From Trichomonas vaginalis G3 (taxonomy: Eukaryota > Parabasalia > Trichomonadida > Trichomonadidae): a stretch of DNA of 64,000 nucleotides. The stretch is from the NCBI RefSeq assembly GCF_026262505.1, contig NC_067204.1:23467300-23531299 (forward strand), in the 5' to 3' direction. Below, one piece after another: positions 10,357 to 21,389 of this stretch. Made by a program: the position numbers and the translations under genes. The notes beneath the pieces were generated by a model. That model had not been told where the DNA came from. It saw nothing but the letters and a program-made list of their open reading frames with translations, and made no database searches. Each line of letters opens with the position of its first letter. Positions within the stretch are counted from its first letter, which is position 1.

Positions 10357-13300
10357 TTATATGTCATAATAGAACCCACGTGGACCAAGCTTTACTTTCT
10401 TCCTGACTGAGTTTTTAACTTCTTTTTCCTTCATTGCCACTACTTTCACTAGATGAAGTTACTTCTTCACTACTTTCACTTTGTTCTACTCTTCTCTTCT
10501 TCTTTGGTGTCGCTTTTGGTAACTTGCCCTCTGCTTCAAGTTGTTGCATCTTTGCCTCATGTTCACCTAGTATGTTGCAAATTTCCATGTCCTTTTGCCT
10601 TTGAGCTCTGGTCGCCCATCTCAGGTAACCTATATCCTAGAAAGATTTTGTCATAGTTTGTATTTGAGTCTTCGCGTATTGTTTGCATGACTCTTTCCTG
10701 AGTTTCCGGTTCAAGCTCTTCAAACAGAGCTTGTCCATATGGAATAAGCTCGTTTCCAAATATATGTTTTGTAGCCATTCTGGTTTTCTTTCCATGTTAC
10801 CAAATATCTTTTGTGAATGGGAAAGCTTTTACCCAATGTTTCAGTCTTGGGTCATTTATTTCTGTAGTTGGTTTTATTTTGTCAAGGAACATGTTTTTCA
10901 ATACTAACATTTCATTTGGTACTGTCCATTTGAGTTTTCTTAAATATTCATCCCTTCTCGGTTCATTGTCTGCAAAGTAAGTTTTTATGACATTTTGTAA
11001 ACTTTCGTTTGCAAGGTCATGTACAATAGGTTCTCTTCCTTCTCTATCCCTAACTTTCTTTCTAAACTCTTCACCAAATATACCATCTTTATGGTTCTGT
11101 GTAGTTCTTTGAGATAAATGTTCTAGAACGTCAGGTGTTATATTTTCATCAGCCATGTTCATTTCATACTGTCCAAATATCTGCATGTTTCATATCTTTC
11201 AATGGCATTAAAGCCGCGCTGAAATACCAGCTATATCTGGTTCACCATTCACTTCCATTGCGTCTACAACTTCTTGGAATTGTGGTTGTAAGTTTATGAA
11301 CCACCTATCCGGGTTAGCTTTATGACCCCATCTCATTGTAGTTCCATAGTCTGCAGAAACAAAAGTAGGTTTGTTTCCATCTTGGCTAGGTTCTGAATGA
11401 ACTTTAAACAATGTTTCATTTCTATATGTTTTGGTGAAATTTAACCTTTTATTTTCACCGAGTTCATCCAAAGATTGAACGTTGTATGCTCGTAAGTAAA
11501 AAGGGTTGTTGTATTTGTGTACATTTTCTTTCAGTACTTTCATTCTATGCTGAATATTTTCATCTGGTGTTGGAGTCTTTTGTATGTCGGCAAACATTTT
11601 TCGATATTCTTCTACTCCGTCAGCCGAATTTTTCTTTAACTCTTGGAAAGATTCCATATTCACCTCATACTCTTGTTGAGGGTCAAGATTTTTCGGCTGT
11701 TCCAAATCTTCATCTAGTTTTGTGAAGTTAGTTTCCAAAGGAGGGACTTGTTCGTTTCCTTCAGGCTCTTCTAGCTGTTGTTGCTGAACTATTTCTTCCA
11801 TGTCTGGTTGTATCTGAACTTCTTCCTGTGGAGTTTCTTGTACCTCATCTGCTGGCATTTCATATATTCCGAGACCGTTTTTAACAAGTTCCCTATCTAA
11901 GTCATCCGGACTCATAAACCTTTCTTCTTTCGTTCCGTCTCTATTTTTTACGCGTTTCATGAAGATAGTTGAATTATCATCATTTAGCTCTGACATCAAA
12001 TATCTCGGAGTAAATTCATCCATGTCATTTGGATGATATGCTATTAAATCATATCCCTTAGCGAGCTTGTATTTTCCAGGTTTGAAATTATATCCCATTT
12101 GGTGCTGAACCATAAAGCTAAATAGGTTCGGGTCAGTATTTCCTTCCTTGAACTTTCTAATAGCTTCTTTATATCTGTCACTAAAGTCAATACTATCTGA
12201 GTAACCATAGTCTTCCTTAAGCCTTTTTAAGAATTCTTGGTTTCCTTGTTCTCTACTTCTTTTATGTCCTTGCTCTGTTTGTGGTTGTTGTTGTGCTGGT
12301 TGTTGTTGCTGTGCAGGGTTTTGAACTGTTGGTTGCTGTGCTGGTTGTGGAGGTGGTTGTGCTGGATTTTGAACTGTTGGTTGTTGTGTTGGTTTTGGTG
12401 CATGCCTGTGTCTGTGTCCATGTGACGATGTAAATGTTTTAGGTAGTCCTGGTGCAGGTGCTTCTCTTGGAGGGTTTGGTGGTATATAAGTTCCACTAGC
12501 TAGTATATAATTCCACCAGCTGGTATATAAGTTCCACCAGCTGCACATATGTTCCATCTGCAGCATAGTGTCCTACCTGACTTTTCGTTTTTAAAAGAAG
12601 CATTTACTAGGTCTGTTTGGTCTGTTGTAACTCTTTTCTTGACTTTCCACAACAGTTGCTCTAACGGCGTCATAGGCACTTTGAACTGCCTGTCTCGTTG
12701 CTGCATCTGTTATTTTCGTCATATTTTGTGCTACTTCTTTTAACTCTTTGTCGAAACCTTCAGACTTCAGTTTCTTTCCAGATGAGAAGTCGTTCACTTG
12801 TTTCACCTTACTATGAAGAGCTTCGAAGGCGTTCTTAAAGTCAGCATTCATTAAAGCTTCATTTGAACTGTCTTCATCCGCTTGTATTTTTGTCCTTATT
12901 GACCCTATAAGCTGGGCTGCTTTAGCGTTGGCTTGGGCATCTAACCAGTCATTGTTAGCTTTTATATATTCTGCGCTTTTCATTGCCTTTTGCATGGCTG
13001 CGTCGTTATTTTTACTTTCTTGTGCTAAGTTTTCATACTGTACGGTTTGGTTTTGCAACTGTAAAAGTTTTTCTGCCTTTACATTTGCTTCAACTTCTTT
13101 TTTATACTCATCGCTATCCATATATGTCTTCAGGGCTTTTTGTTTTATCTCTTCATCTTTCAGTACTTTATATTGAGTAGTATGGTTTTTCAAATTTATG
13201 ACATCTTGTTCCATTTTTGCTACTTCTGCTGCTTTTTCTGACACTTTTTTCGCATATTCCTCTGTACTTAGTTCTTTCAGTTGTTCTTCTTTCTTCTTTT

Positions 13301-13697
13301 TCTCTACGTTTAACTCATTGAGTTTCTTTGTGTGTCTGTCATATTCTAGTTTCTTTTCGTTTTCACTTATTTGCTTCTGTATGTCTATGTTTGACTTTTT
13401 GACATCTGATATTTGATTTTTGAGTGAACTCAAATTCATTTGACTTTGAGGGTTATAGGCTGTTCCGTCTGCAGCTCCACCATAGCCTGCCATTTTCGCT
13501 AAAAGTGCCGCTCTTAAACCTCCACTCTGTGCACCAAGAACTCGGTTTAAAAGCATAGGATTGCTTGACATTTGTTGCAACATAGTGGGGTCATTCAGCA
13601 TTTGTTGTTGCAACTGTTGTTGTGGTGTTAGTCTTACTATTGGATGTTTCAATGCTCCCTTCCTCTTACGTATATTCTTACGTAGCTTACGTGGCAT
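10357..13697 (-). pseudogene. Long coiled-coil virion-type protein remains (element A)
   Basis: About 1.1 kb-codon region matching 49196-52374 in element B. The N-terminus is basic (MPRKLRKNIRKRKGALK), followed by Gln/Met-rich sequence, long Lys/Glu/Ala coiled coils, a Pro/Gln/His-rich linker with PTQQP-type repeats, and an acidic C-terminal half. The basic N-terminus and coiled coils suggest a DNA- or capsid-associated structural protein. No family was recognised. This copy is broken. Confidence 0.55.
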
Positions 13698-13716
13698 TTT
13701 AAGTGAAGTTAAAAAG

Positions 13717-13914
13717 CGTCATTTGACAGATGTTTATATGACACTTTCTCCGGTTTATAGGACCTCTCTCATATTCTATCTTGTCATATCTAAACTCATA
13801 GTCATGTATGTCCTCTAACCATCTCATGACACTTTCCAAACCACTTTTATCGGATGTAAAGTAAAAGCATGGATGGTTATGTAAAACGTCTAAAGTTTCT
13901 AAAGAGTCTCTCAA
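13717..13914 (-). pseudogene. DNA adenine methylase fragment (element A)
   Basis: The translated minus strand matches the C-terminal part of the methylase of element B (around 31290-31480), including 'CFYFTSDKSGLESVMRWLED'. Only this fragment is present, placed directly beyond the start of the long virion gene, an arrangement not seen in element B. Confidence 0.75.
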
Positions 13915-14175
13915 AGTATACTTCCTTGGAACGCCCGTAACTTTTCCTGTAGCGACGATAGACCCTTACTTGTCCGGACAAAGTTGTACTATTTTTTTTA
14001 CCGAAAAGTCAACGACAACGACTTTCAAAAATTTTATGGGCTAGAAGGGGCGCAGCCCCTGGGAAGCCCCCTATACCCAAAAAAAACCTCATTTTATACT
14101 TCATTTATACTAAACATCTTCGGGGCTAGAGGGCACGTAGTGCCTGGAGGCCCCAATACCTTTTTTTTTTTTTTT
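13915..14175. repeat. Right terminal region of element A
   Basis: The stretch holds two GC-rich terminal stem motifs, AGGGGCGCAGCCCCT (14046-14060) and GGCACGTAGTGCC (14132-14144). Each sits in a 'gggctaga...gaagcccc'-like context and is followed by a homopolymer; the outer one is T15 (14161-14175). The same arrangement ends element B. No coding sequence was seen. Confidence 0.7.
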
Positions 14176-14232
14176 ACAAATATCTAAATTATCATTCCCA
14201 TTTAATAACTTAATTGTATCATAACTGTAATA

Positions 14233-14851
14233 AACAGAAATTCATCAAAAGTGACAGCTCTCAATTTTTTGACATTTGTAAATTCTAAATTGAATGAGAA
14301 AAATGAAATAATACTAAGCATAATACAATATTCTAGATTTAATTATAATTAGGAAAAAGTTAGTTTTGAGAGTACTTTTCATAGGCATATAGAATGAAAT
14401 CTTCTGAAAAATAATATCACATAAACTCATATTATTTTCTAATATATAACTATTTTATATAAAAATCAAATTCAATGATCTTAAAAGCGAAGGATAAACC
14501 TCAAAATTTACGAATATAATGAGTGGGAATATTTCATATGGTTTTATGATAGATAAGCATTATATTCCCACTCATTATATTCGTAAATTTTGAGGTTTAT
14601 CCTTCGCTTTTAAGATCATTGAATTTGATTTTTATATAAAATAGTTATATATTAGAAAATAATATGAGTTTATGTGATATTATTTTTCAGAAGATTTTGT
14701 GTTCTTCTTCAAAATTTTATTTTTTTATTAAAAAGAATCTTTACAAAATATACATTTACTTTAATTAATATTTAAAAACGTGCTCTATCAAAAGTTCCAA
14801 AAATTCAATATTTTAGCTTTTCTGAGGTGTCACTTTTGATGAATTTCTGTT
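14233..14851. mobile_element. TA-flanked fold-back MITE, copy 1
   Basis: Terminal inverted repeats begin AACAGAAATTCATCAAAAGT and the element is flanked by TA on both sides (14231-14232, 14852-14853), as in Tc1/mariner elements. The centre is a very long hairpin with arms of about 145 bp (roughly 14393-14540 and 14570-14700) around a loop of about 27 bases. No coding capacity. A second copy in the opposite orientation lies at 28986-29625. Confidence 0.8.
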
Positions 14852-15022
14852 TACAACATAACAATTATCAATCTATCAAAGTAATTCCTGATATTATTCA
14901 ATTACATGCCAGTAAATACCTATAAAATGCTCTTGATAAAATATTCAAAACCTATTTTCAGCTAATAACAGCCCTAAGAATATCAATTTGTAACGTTAAA
15001 TGAAATTTTCTTCTAAATTTAA

Positions 15023-15258
15023 GGGTCCATGGTATATTTTCAATACTATTCAAAAATTGAATGCTAAAATGAGAATTATCGTTATCGTCTTCCTCTTGAA
15101 TCGATTTTTTTGAGCTTCTTGGTTAACGAAATCCAAAAAAATATATTAAAAACAGTATATAAATATGATATCAAATCAGAATCTATAATTAGATATGGGC
15201 CTTGCCATATAAATTTTGAAGATTAACGATAGCCTTCGCCTGGCCGGACCGTGGACCC
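15023..15258. mobile_element. Small TTAA-flanked MITE
   Basis: A 236-bp segment with inverted ends GGGTCCATGG / CCGTGGACCC (one mismatch), flanked on both sides by TTAA (15019-15022, 15259-15262). The TTAA duplication is the piggyBac hallmark, but the family call rests only on this. No ORF. Confidence 0.5.
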
Positions 15259-15508
15259 TTAAAAACCCAGACATCATATCCATCAATCATTAGAAATACT
15301 ATTTTGGTATAAAACCAAAATATTCGTAAAATGTACAATAACCAAATCAAAAAATTTGAAATACCGGACTTCTTGTTCTAAATAACTGTAAACAGAACGA
15401 TTTATCTATAAAAGTACAAGTGACTCTAAATGTACTTTCATAATATCTACATACGTAGTCAGATTATTATTTCCACAAAAGTGCCACGGCTAAAATTTTT
15501 TACAAATC

Positions 15509-16902
15509 ATGTTAAGTTCAGAGCAACTAAAAAATGAAGAAGGATGTGATTTTGGTGACATAAAGCCAGATGAGGCATTGAAATACCCTAATCAAGCATC
15601 AAAACTTATTTGGAATGTCAATTCCGATAATATTTTACAAACATCATCACTAATTATAGAATTTATTAAATCTAACAAAATATCCAGCAAAATGACACTT
15701 TACTTGATTGACAATTTTTCACAAATTCGTGATAAAGATATTAAATTATTTACAGAACTTCACAAAAAGATATTAAACAAATTTTCATGCCTAATCAAAC
15801 CGAAAAATGAGAAATTAGCGATGTTATTATATTATAGAGGTTTCAAATTTGAAAACTTTGAATCTGAAATGAAAGAAGAAGAAATCCTGAATTTGTATTC
15901 AACAGAATCTCCTTTATACTATATTGCATGGGATAAAGTTGATGATCTTAAGGGTAAATTCCCAAATCTTGATATTAATGAGGAAATAGATTATGAAATC
16001 ACACCACTTAATTGTGCAATTAAATATGGCTCAGAATTGTGTTTCAATTACTTGAAAAATTTAGGAGCTAAATACACAGGATACTCCGAAATGTGTGCTG
16101 TTCAAGGCGGAAATAAAAACATTTTTATGCAAATGATAGAGGATGGAATCTCATTTGATGACATGATTAATACAGCATTGGATTATCGACACTATGAAAT
16201 TGCTGACTACCTTAAAACAAATTTTGGACAAACTCCTGATTCAATAGCAGAAAGTATGTTTTTCGGAAATTATGATGTTGCATCTTATTTACTTTCTAAT
16301 GGAGAAGATATCAACAAAATTTATATTATCTTTAATTTCATATTTATCGTTGTTTTATGGAATTCTCTTTCTTTTCATATTTTTCATTGTTTTATAGAAT
16401 TCTCTCAATATTCATGAATGTCCTCTTAGTATTGCAATCAAAGAGAATTCAATAGAAATTGTCCAATTCCTAGTCGAGCATGGTGCAGATGTTAACATGG
16501 AACTTATTTTCTTTCTTTTCATATTCATCATTATTTCATCACATTCTCTTTCTTTTCATATTCATCATTATTTTATAGAATTCCACTTCTTTTCATATTT
16601 ATCATTATTTTTTTGGATTCTCTTTCTTTTCGTCTTCATTATTATTTTATGACATTCTCTTTCTTTTCATATTCATCACAATTTTATGACATTCTCTTTC
16701 TTTTCATATTTATCATTATTTTATGACATTCTCTTTCTTTTCATATTCATCATTATTTTATAGAATTCTATTTCTTTTCATATTTATCATTGTTTTATGA
16801 CATTCTTTCGATATTAATGAATGCCTTCTTAGTCTTGCAATCAAAAATAAAGCAACAAATATTATCAATTTCTTAGTTGAACATGGTGCTACAAATTTCT
16901 AA
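15509..16902 (+). pseudogene. Ankyrin-repeat protein gene invaded by AT-rich minisatellite
   Basis: The first 302 codons are open. A helical N-terminal domain of trichomonad ankyrin proteins (DUF3447-like) is followed by ankyrin units such as 'TPLNCAIKYGSELCFNYLKN' and 'DVASYLLSNGEDIN'. After that unit, AT-rich filler enters and the frame stops at 16417. Ankyrin units then resume ('CPLSIAIKENSIEIVQFLVE', about 16420-16500), are interrupted again, and end with a last unit 'IINFLVEHGATNF' and a stop at 16902. Ankyrin domains mediate protein binding. The interruptions make a full product unlikely unless the filler is removed from the RNA, for which no trichomonad splice signal was seen. Confidence 0.7.
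16318..16815. repeat. AT-rich filler minisatellite inside the ankyrin gene
   Basis: Imperfect tandem copies of a 35-40-bp unit of the type TCTTTCTTTTCATATTCATC followed by ATTATTTTATGACATTC. It is split by one ankyrin unit near 16420-16500. The same filler, reverse-complemented, separates ankyrin modules at 61050-62800. Confidence 0.8.
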
Positions 16903-17044
16903 TAACTATTATACAAAAAAAAATAATGACAATTATTTGATATCCTATATAAAACATATATAATATTAATTTTATTAAACAATCATCGCATAATGAGATA
17001 TAAGAAATAAACACTAAATATATAATCGTCATGATCGGAATTTA

Positions 17045-17118
17045 TTTTTTGGGAAAAAAAGTCCAAAATTCAATTAAAAATAATCGTCATTTTGGACTTT
17101 TTTCCACCCAAAAATTAT
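17045..17118. repeat. Short fold-back hairpin
   Basis: Arms 'TTTTTGGGAAAAAAAGTCC' and 'GGACTTTTTTCCACCCAAAA' pair with few mismatches around a loop of about 20 bases. It could be a very small MITE or a structured transcript. Confidence 0.5.
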
Positions 17119-17937
17119 CCAGTAATCTCGAAATTATTTAAGGATAAAATTTCATAATAATAAATTAATTTTAAGTTTGAAGATGGTGAGATATTTCGGT
17201 GAGCACTAATCACATTTAAGCATATGTTTCCAAATCATTCTTTTCCATCTAGATGATATGCCCAATAATATAATTTTATTTTTGGATAATGATATTTGGT
17301 GATACTAGCAAAGCATCGAAATACTATTTAATATTAAATTCTCTTGAATGAAAATATTTTGTCAGGCTTTATCAAGAATCTAATAATAGTTGAAAAACTG
17401 AGAATCATCTCAACTCATTCACTATTTACATTTTCCATATATGAACTTTTTATTACTTCATTTATTGTGTGTGAGTTTAGAAGACCTAAATAAAAACAAT
17501 AAATGATCAGATCTAGCTCCCAACATTTTCCTATCTCAGATGCAATGATACTGGAAATACACCTCTCATTAATGCATCAAAAGAGGAATATGCTTTTGCG
17601 ATATTTGTAAACAATACATTGTATACGAAAACTCTCTCAAAATTGGGAACTCTCTCTCAAGAATTTTACAGTGAATTGAGTCCCAGAAACATCTTGTGTT
17701 GGTCTTCTATCAGATCTTCTTGTGGTTTTATACTTGTTCATTGTTTATTATCTCCAGAGAACTCCATTATAAAATCTTTGATATTTTTTATTTTTAATTA
17801 AGGCAACTGGCGTGAAGCGTCATTGAAAATTAACCTTAAACATCTGAATTGAAGACTATGTCATAGGGGTGTAAGTGCACCCTTAAATGTGTAAGAACAT
17901 TTAAAAAGAATATTGTGAATTTAAGAATGTCATTTTC

Positions 17938-17983
17938 TCCCCCGGGGGTTGATCGCGTCACCCAAGTGAAGGACGGCGGGGGA
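17938..17983. other. GC-rich hairpin island, possible structured RNA
   Basis: A 46-bp GC-rich island in strongly AT-rich DNA. It begins TCCCCC and ends GGGGGA, which can pair, and has internal short complementary words (TCGCGTCACC, GGACGGC). No known RNA family was recognised. Confidence 0.25.
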
Positions 17984-18228
17984 CAATAATTGAAGAGTTT
18001 TGCTTGATGAATTCAGAGTCTATTTGTAAAACGTCAAAAATAAAGTAACTGATGATAAAAATGACTCTAGGGGATTTTATTGTTTTAAAAATCATGAAAT
18101 ATTAAAAAATCTGCTATGACATAAAGTACTCCTTAATATGAAACATAAAACAATTTGAAAAATATAAGAGTACAAAATTTTTGATAAAAAAAGTGCAAAA
18201 TTTTGAGTCTTTTTTTCCCTCCAAAAAA

Positions 18229-21075
18229 ATGATTGCTGAGGTGCCAGATCAATATATAGAAGCGCCTAAGGCGACTACTTTCCAGCAATCTAGTGAGGGT
18301 GATAATGTTCTTCACTATGTTGCGCTTCCAGATGGAAAAACATCTATAGATCCAGTTGATTTTCCAAAGGAACCCTTGCTACAATACGACTTTGAACTTG
18401 ACGAATTCCAAAAAACAGCTGTAGCATGCGTCCATAGAAACGAATCAGTTCTTGTTTCTGCACATACATCAGCAGGAAAAACCGCAATTGCATTATATGC
18501 CATTCAATCAGCAATTAACAGCAATTCTCGAGTCATATACACATCACCAATCAAAGCTTTATCCAACCAGAAATACAGAGAGCTCAAAGAACAATTCGGC
18601 GAAGTTGGCTTAATCACAGGCGACGTAACTGTTAATTCTAGTGCTCCAATTCTCGTCATGACAACAGAAATTCTTCGGATGATGCTATACCGTGGTGATT
18701 CATTGATCCACGAGCTTTCTTGGGTTATTTATGATGAAATTCACTACATGAAAGATCCAGAACGTGGTGTTGTTTGGGAAGAATCAATCATTATGCTTCC
18801 AGACTCAGTCCACTTCGTTTTTCTTTCAGCAACAATTCCAAATGCGAGAGAATTTTCAGAATGGATTTCCTCAATACACCATCAACCATGCCACGTAGTT
18901 TATACAAATCACAGACCAACACCACTCAAGTTTTACATATCCTCAAACGGAAGTGAAGCTCCAGCCTTAATAAAAGAAGGAGAAGGGCCATTAGACACAG
19001 TTGCAGTTCATACAGCCTATTCAAAAGTGAAACCAGAGGAAGACAAAAGTATTTACAAAGGAATTTCCGTTACAAAATTAAATTCCGGCGAATCTAAGCC
19101 TGTTTCACGCCAAACAACAGATAAACTATGCGCCGAAACCGCAGCATGGCTTGTGACCCATGACCAAGCTCCTTTGATCGTTTTTGCTTTTGGCAGAAAA
19201 TTATGCGATGATCTTCCAACGAATTTGAATGGAAAGTCATTTGTTACACAAGAAGAGTCCGAACAAATCAACCAGATGATCGATGTAGCCATAGAAAAGC
19301 TCGAAGACAGCGAAAAAGAATTACCTCAAATTCAAACAATGAGAAACCTCTTAGTTCGCGGTATTGGTGTCCACCATGGCGGTCTCATTCCATTACTTAA
19401 GGAATTGATCGAGCTTCTATTTCAATACGGTTTATTAAAAATCTTATTTGCGACAGAGACATTTGCCATGGGTCTAAACATGCCTGCCAGGTCCGTCTTA
19501 TTCCATTCCCTGTTCAAATTCGACGGAGACAAGCGAAGACTCCTTACATCTAGTGAATTCATCCAAATGAGCGGTCGCGCCGGCAGAAGAAACAACGACA
19601 GGTTCGGAAATGTCATTCTCACATGTACAGGCGAACCACAAGAGCGTCCTTTCTGCGATTTGCTCACAGGAATCGCCCAACCACTTAATTCCGAATTTCA
19701 CGTCACTTACCATATGCTTTTGTCCCTTTTGACTTCACGTATGATGGCACCCGAACTCCTTATGAAGCGTTCTTTCCACCAATTCCAAATGGAGCGCGAG
19801 GAACCATTAAAAGAAAAGGAAAGGGACGATTACGCGCGAAGAGCCTCCGAAATCCAAATCAAAGACGAAAACAAAGTTAAACAAAGGGTTGTTGTTGAAG
19901 ATTCCATTGAAAAACTGAAACAAGAGAAGCGAGATCTCGAAATGTCTCGTGAATGTTTGAATGACATATTAGTTTTAGGCAGAGTTGTTGAAGTTGGAGA
20001 GTTCGGATATGGAATTGTCGCTGCAGGATTCGCTCCAAAGCGAAAAGACCTCGAAATCTTTGTCGCCATTGCAGGAAAGAAAAACAAAGATGGAGAGATT
20101 GTTCCTGATCCTCCTTTGCGACAAGATTCAACAATTTTCCACATGAAAATGGATGCGAACCAACTTACAGCAATAACTGATTTTGTGATTGATGTTCACC
20201 GGATGACGAATGATGGTGGATTGAACTACGCTTTCTCCAAACTCTTGAAAGCTGTGAACCAACACAAAGTGAATAAAAAAGATTGGTCATTCGTAATGAA
20301 CAATGAAGAAAAAAGGAAAAAATACGAAAAGCTCAATTCTCAATTGGAAAAACTCAATGAATTACTTCCAAAACTCCAGAATGTTCCTAAAGAAGATATA
20401 CAACTCTATAGAAAGAAACAAGATCTTCAGGAATTATCTAAAATGGCTGCAGAAAGATGTAATTATCTCAAAAAAGCTGTGATGCAAAGAGATTTGCAAG
20501 AAATGAAACTAATTATAGAAAAATTAGGTTTCGTTGACAGCGAAGGAATAATTACTGATAAAGGAAGAGTTGCTTCTGTTATAACTGCTGGTGATGAATT
20601 AGTAATGACTGAATTACTTTTCTCTGGTTTGTTGAATGAATTAACTTCTCAACAAATTGCTTCTTTGATGTGTAGTTTCGCTACGGATGAAGGTGCAAAA
20701 GATGAACCTGAAATCCCTGACGAAATGAAAATGCCGTGGGAGAAATTGAAGGATATATGTGAAAGAGTGTATAACGTGATGTTGGAATGCGGAAGAAACG
20801 AACCAAAAGAGAAATGGATGGGTAAATTCGATGGAACATACGTTTCTCTCACTTTTAACTGGGCCGCAGGAGCTTCTTTCAAGGAAATAATGGAAGAAAA
20901 TCCGGATACTTTCGAAGGTGGAGTAATTAGAACAATGAAAAGAACTGAGGAAATTCTGAGACAGGCTCAAAGAGCTGCTGCTGTTATGGGATCCCCTGAG
21001 TTGGAATTGAAGATATTAGACGCAATCACGAAGATAAAACGTGATATTGTTTTTGCTGCTTCTTTATATTTGTAA
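18229..21075 (+). CDS. Mtr4/Ski2-type DExH RNA helicase (exosome cofactor)
   Basis: A 948-residue intact protein. The ATG at 18229 is chosen; the frame is open 16 codons further upstream only through a TTG. Residues 77-85 are the Walker A region (AHTSAGKT), 169-172 the DEIH box, 200-202 SAT, and 446-453 QMSGRAGR (motif VI). The C-terminus KRDIVFAASLYL matches Mtr4 family ends. Mtr4 unwinds structured RNA and feeds it to the nuclear exosome. A charged region around residues 560-610 probably corresponds to a short arch; the length is slightly below yeast Mtr4. Mtr4 is preferred over Ski2 because of the C-terminus, which is a family-knowledge inference. Confidence 0.92.
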   Translation: MIAEVPDQYIEAPKATTFQQSSEGDNVLHYVALPDGKTSIDPVDFPKEPLLQYDFELDEFQKTAVACVHRNESVLVSAHTSAGKTAIALYAIQSAINSNSRVIYTSPIKALSNQKYRELKEQFGEVGLITGDVTVNSSAPILVMTTEILRMMLYRGDSLIHELSWVIYDEIHYMKDPERGVVWEESIIMLPDSVHFVFLSATIPNAREFSEWISSIHHQPCHVVYTNHRPTPLKFYISSNGSEAPALIKEGEGPLDTVAVHTAYSKVKPEEDKSIYKGISVTKLNSGESKPVSRQTTDKLCAETAAWLVTHDQAPLIVFAFGRKLCDDLPTNLNGKSFVTQEESEQINQMIDVAIEKLEDSEKELPQIQTMRNLLVRGIGVHHGGLIPLLKELIELLFQYGLLKILFATETFAMGLNMPARSVLFHSLFKFDGDKRRLLTSSEFIQMSGRAGRRNNDRFGNVILTCTGEPQERPFCDLLTGIAQPLNSEFHVTYHMLLSLLTSRMMAPELLMKRSFHQFQMEREEPLKEKERDDYARRASEIQIKDENKVKQRVVVEDSIEKLKQEKRDLEMSRECLNDILVLGRVVEVGEFGYGIVAAGFAPKRKDLEIFVAIAGKKNKDGEIVPDPPLRQDSTIFHMKMDANQLTAITDFVIDVHRMTNDGGLNYAFSKLLKAVNQHKVNKKDWSFVMNNEEKRKKYEKLNSQLEKLNELLPKLQNVPKEDIQLYRKKQDLQELSKMAAERCNYLKKAVMQRDLQEMKLIIEKLGFVDSEGIITDKGRVASVITAGDELVMTELLFSGLLNELTSQQIASLMCSFATDEGAKDEPEIPDEMKMPWEKLKDICERVYNVMLECGRNEPKEKWMGKFDGTYVSLTFNWAAGASFKEIMEENPDTFEGGVIRTMKRTEEILRQAQRAAAVMGSPELELKILDAITKIKRDIVFAASLYL

Positions 21076-21377
21076 AATAAAAATAGAATTATTTTAAATT
21101 AATCTTTTTTTTAAAATTCGATTTCCTAGTATATTAGAAGCAAACATAAAAGATTAACGTGATCTTGCTTTTACTTGCTTCTTTACATTTAGAATTATTT
21201 TGAATTAATCTAACATGCGCAAAAAACATTATTTAAAATTGAATTTGCGCATTTTTTGAGTATGCTAAAATTTTTGCATATGCAAAAAATATAAAAGAAA
21301 AAAACAAATCATTTTTGACTTCTTTACGTGAGATGCACAGATTAAATGCAAAATAATCGTTTTGTGAACTTGAAGGA
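21076..21377. other. Intergenic, with a duplicated helicase 3' end
   Basis: The stretch 21158-21212 resembles the helicase 3' end and trailer at 21043-21106 (GTGAT-TTG-TTTT...CTTCTTTA-ATTT...AATTATTTT-AATTAATCT). This suggests a local duplication of the gene's tail. Otherwise AT-rich with no ORF. Confidence 0.5.
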
Positions 21378-21389
21378 TTTTTTTAATTC

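Larger units (their letters stand above)
1440..14175. mobile_element. Element A: partial Polinton/Maverick-like virus-like element (fossil)
   Basis: About 12.7 kb collinear with the right-hand half of element B (from about 40838 onward). Shared parts are a KilA-N gene, a 22-bp tandem array, a packaging ATPase, small proteins, penton-like and major capsid-like genes and a long virion protein. It ends at 14175 in a T-run preceded by the GC-rich terminal stem motif that also ends element B. It is broken, with roughly ten or more lesions, and no left inverted repeat or integrase was found. A 1.1 kb DNA transposon sits inside it. Similarity to B is high, so the age is probably moderate. Assignment rests on gene content and on B's ends. 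Confidence 0.75.
16903..18228. other. Intergenic region before the helicase gene
   Basis: No coding region is supported. It contains a hairpin at 17045-17118 and a GC-rich hairpin at 17938-17983, both listed separately. Short frames such as 17619-17801 have no family resemblance and are not called. Confidence 0.5.

Noticed and set aside
17619-17801. 60-residue frame upstream of the helicase
   Set aside because: Short, no family resemblance, no promoter signal.
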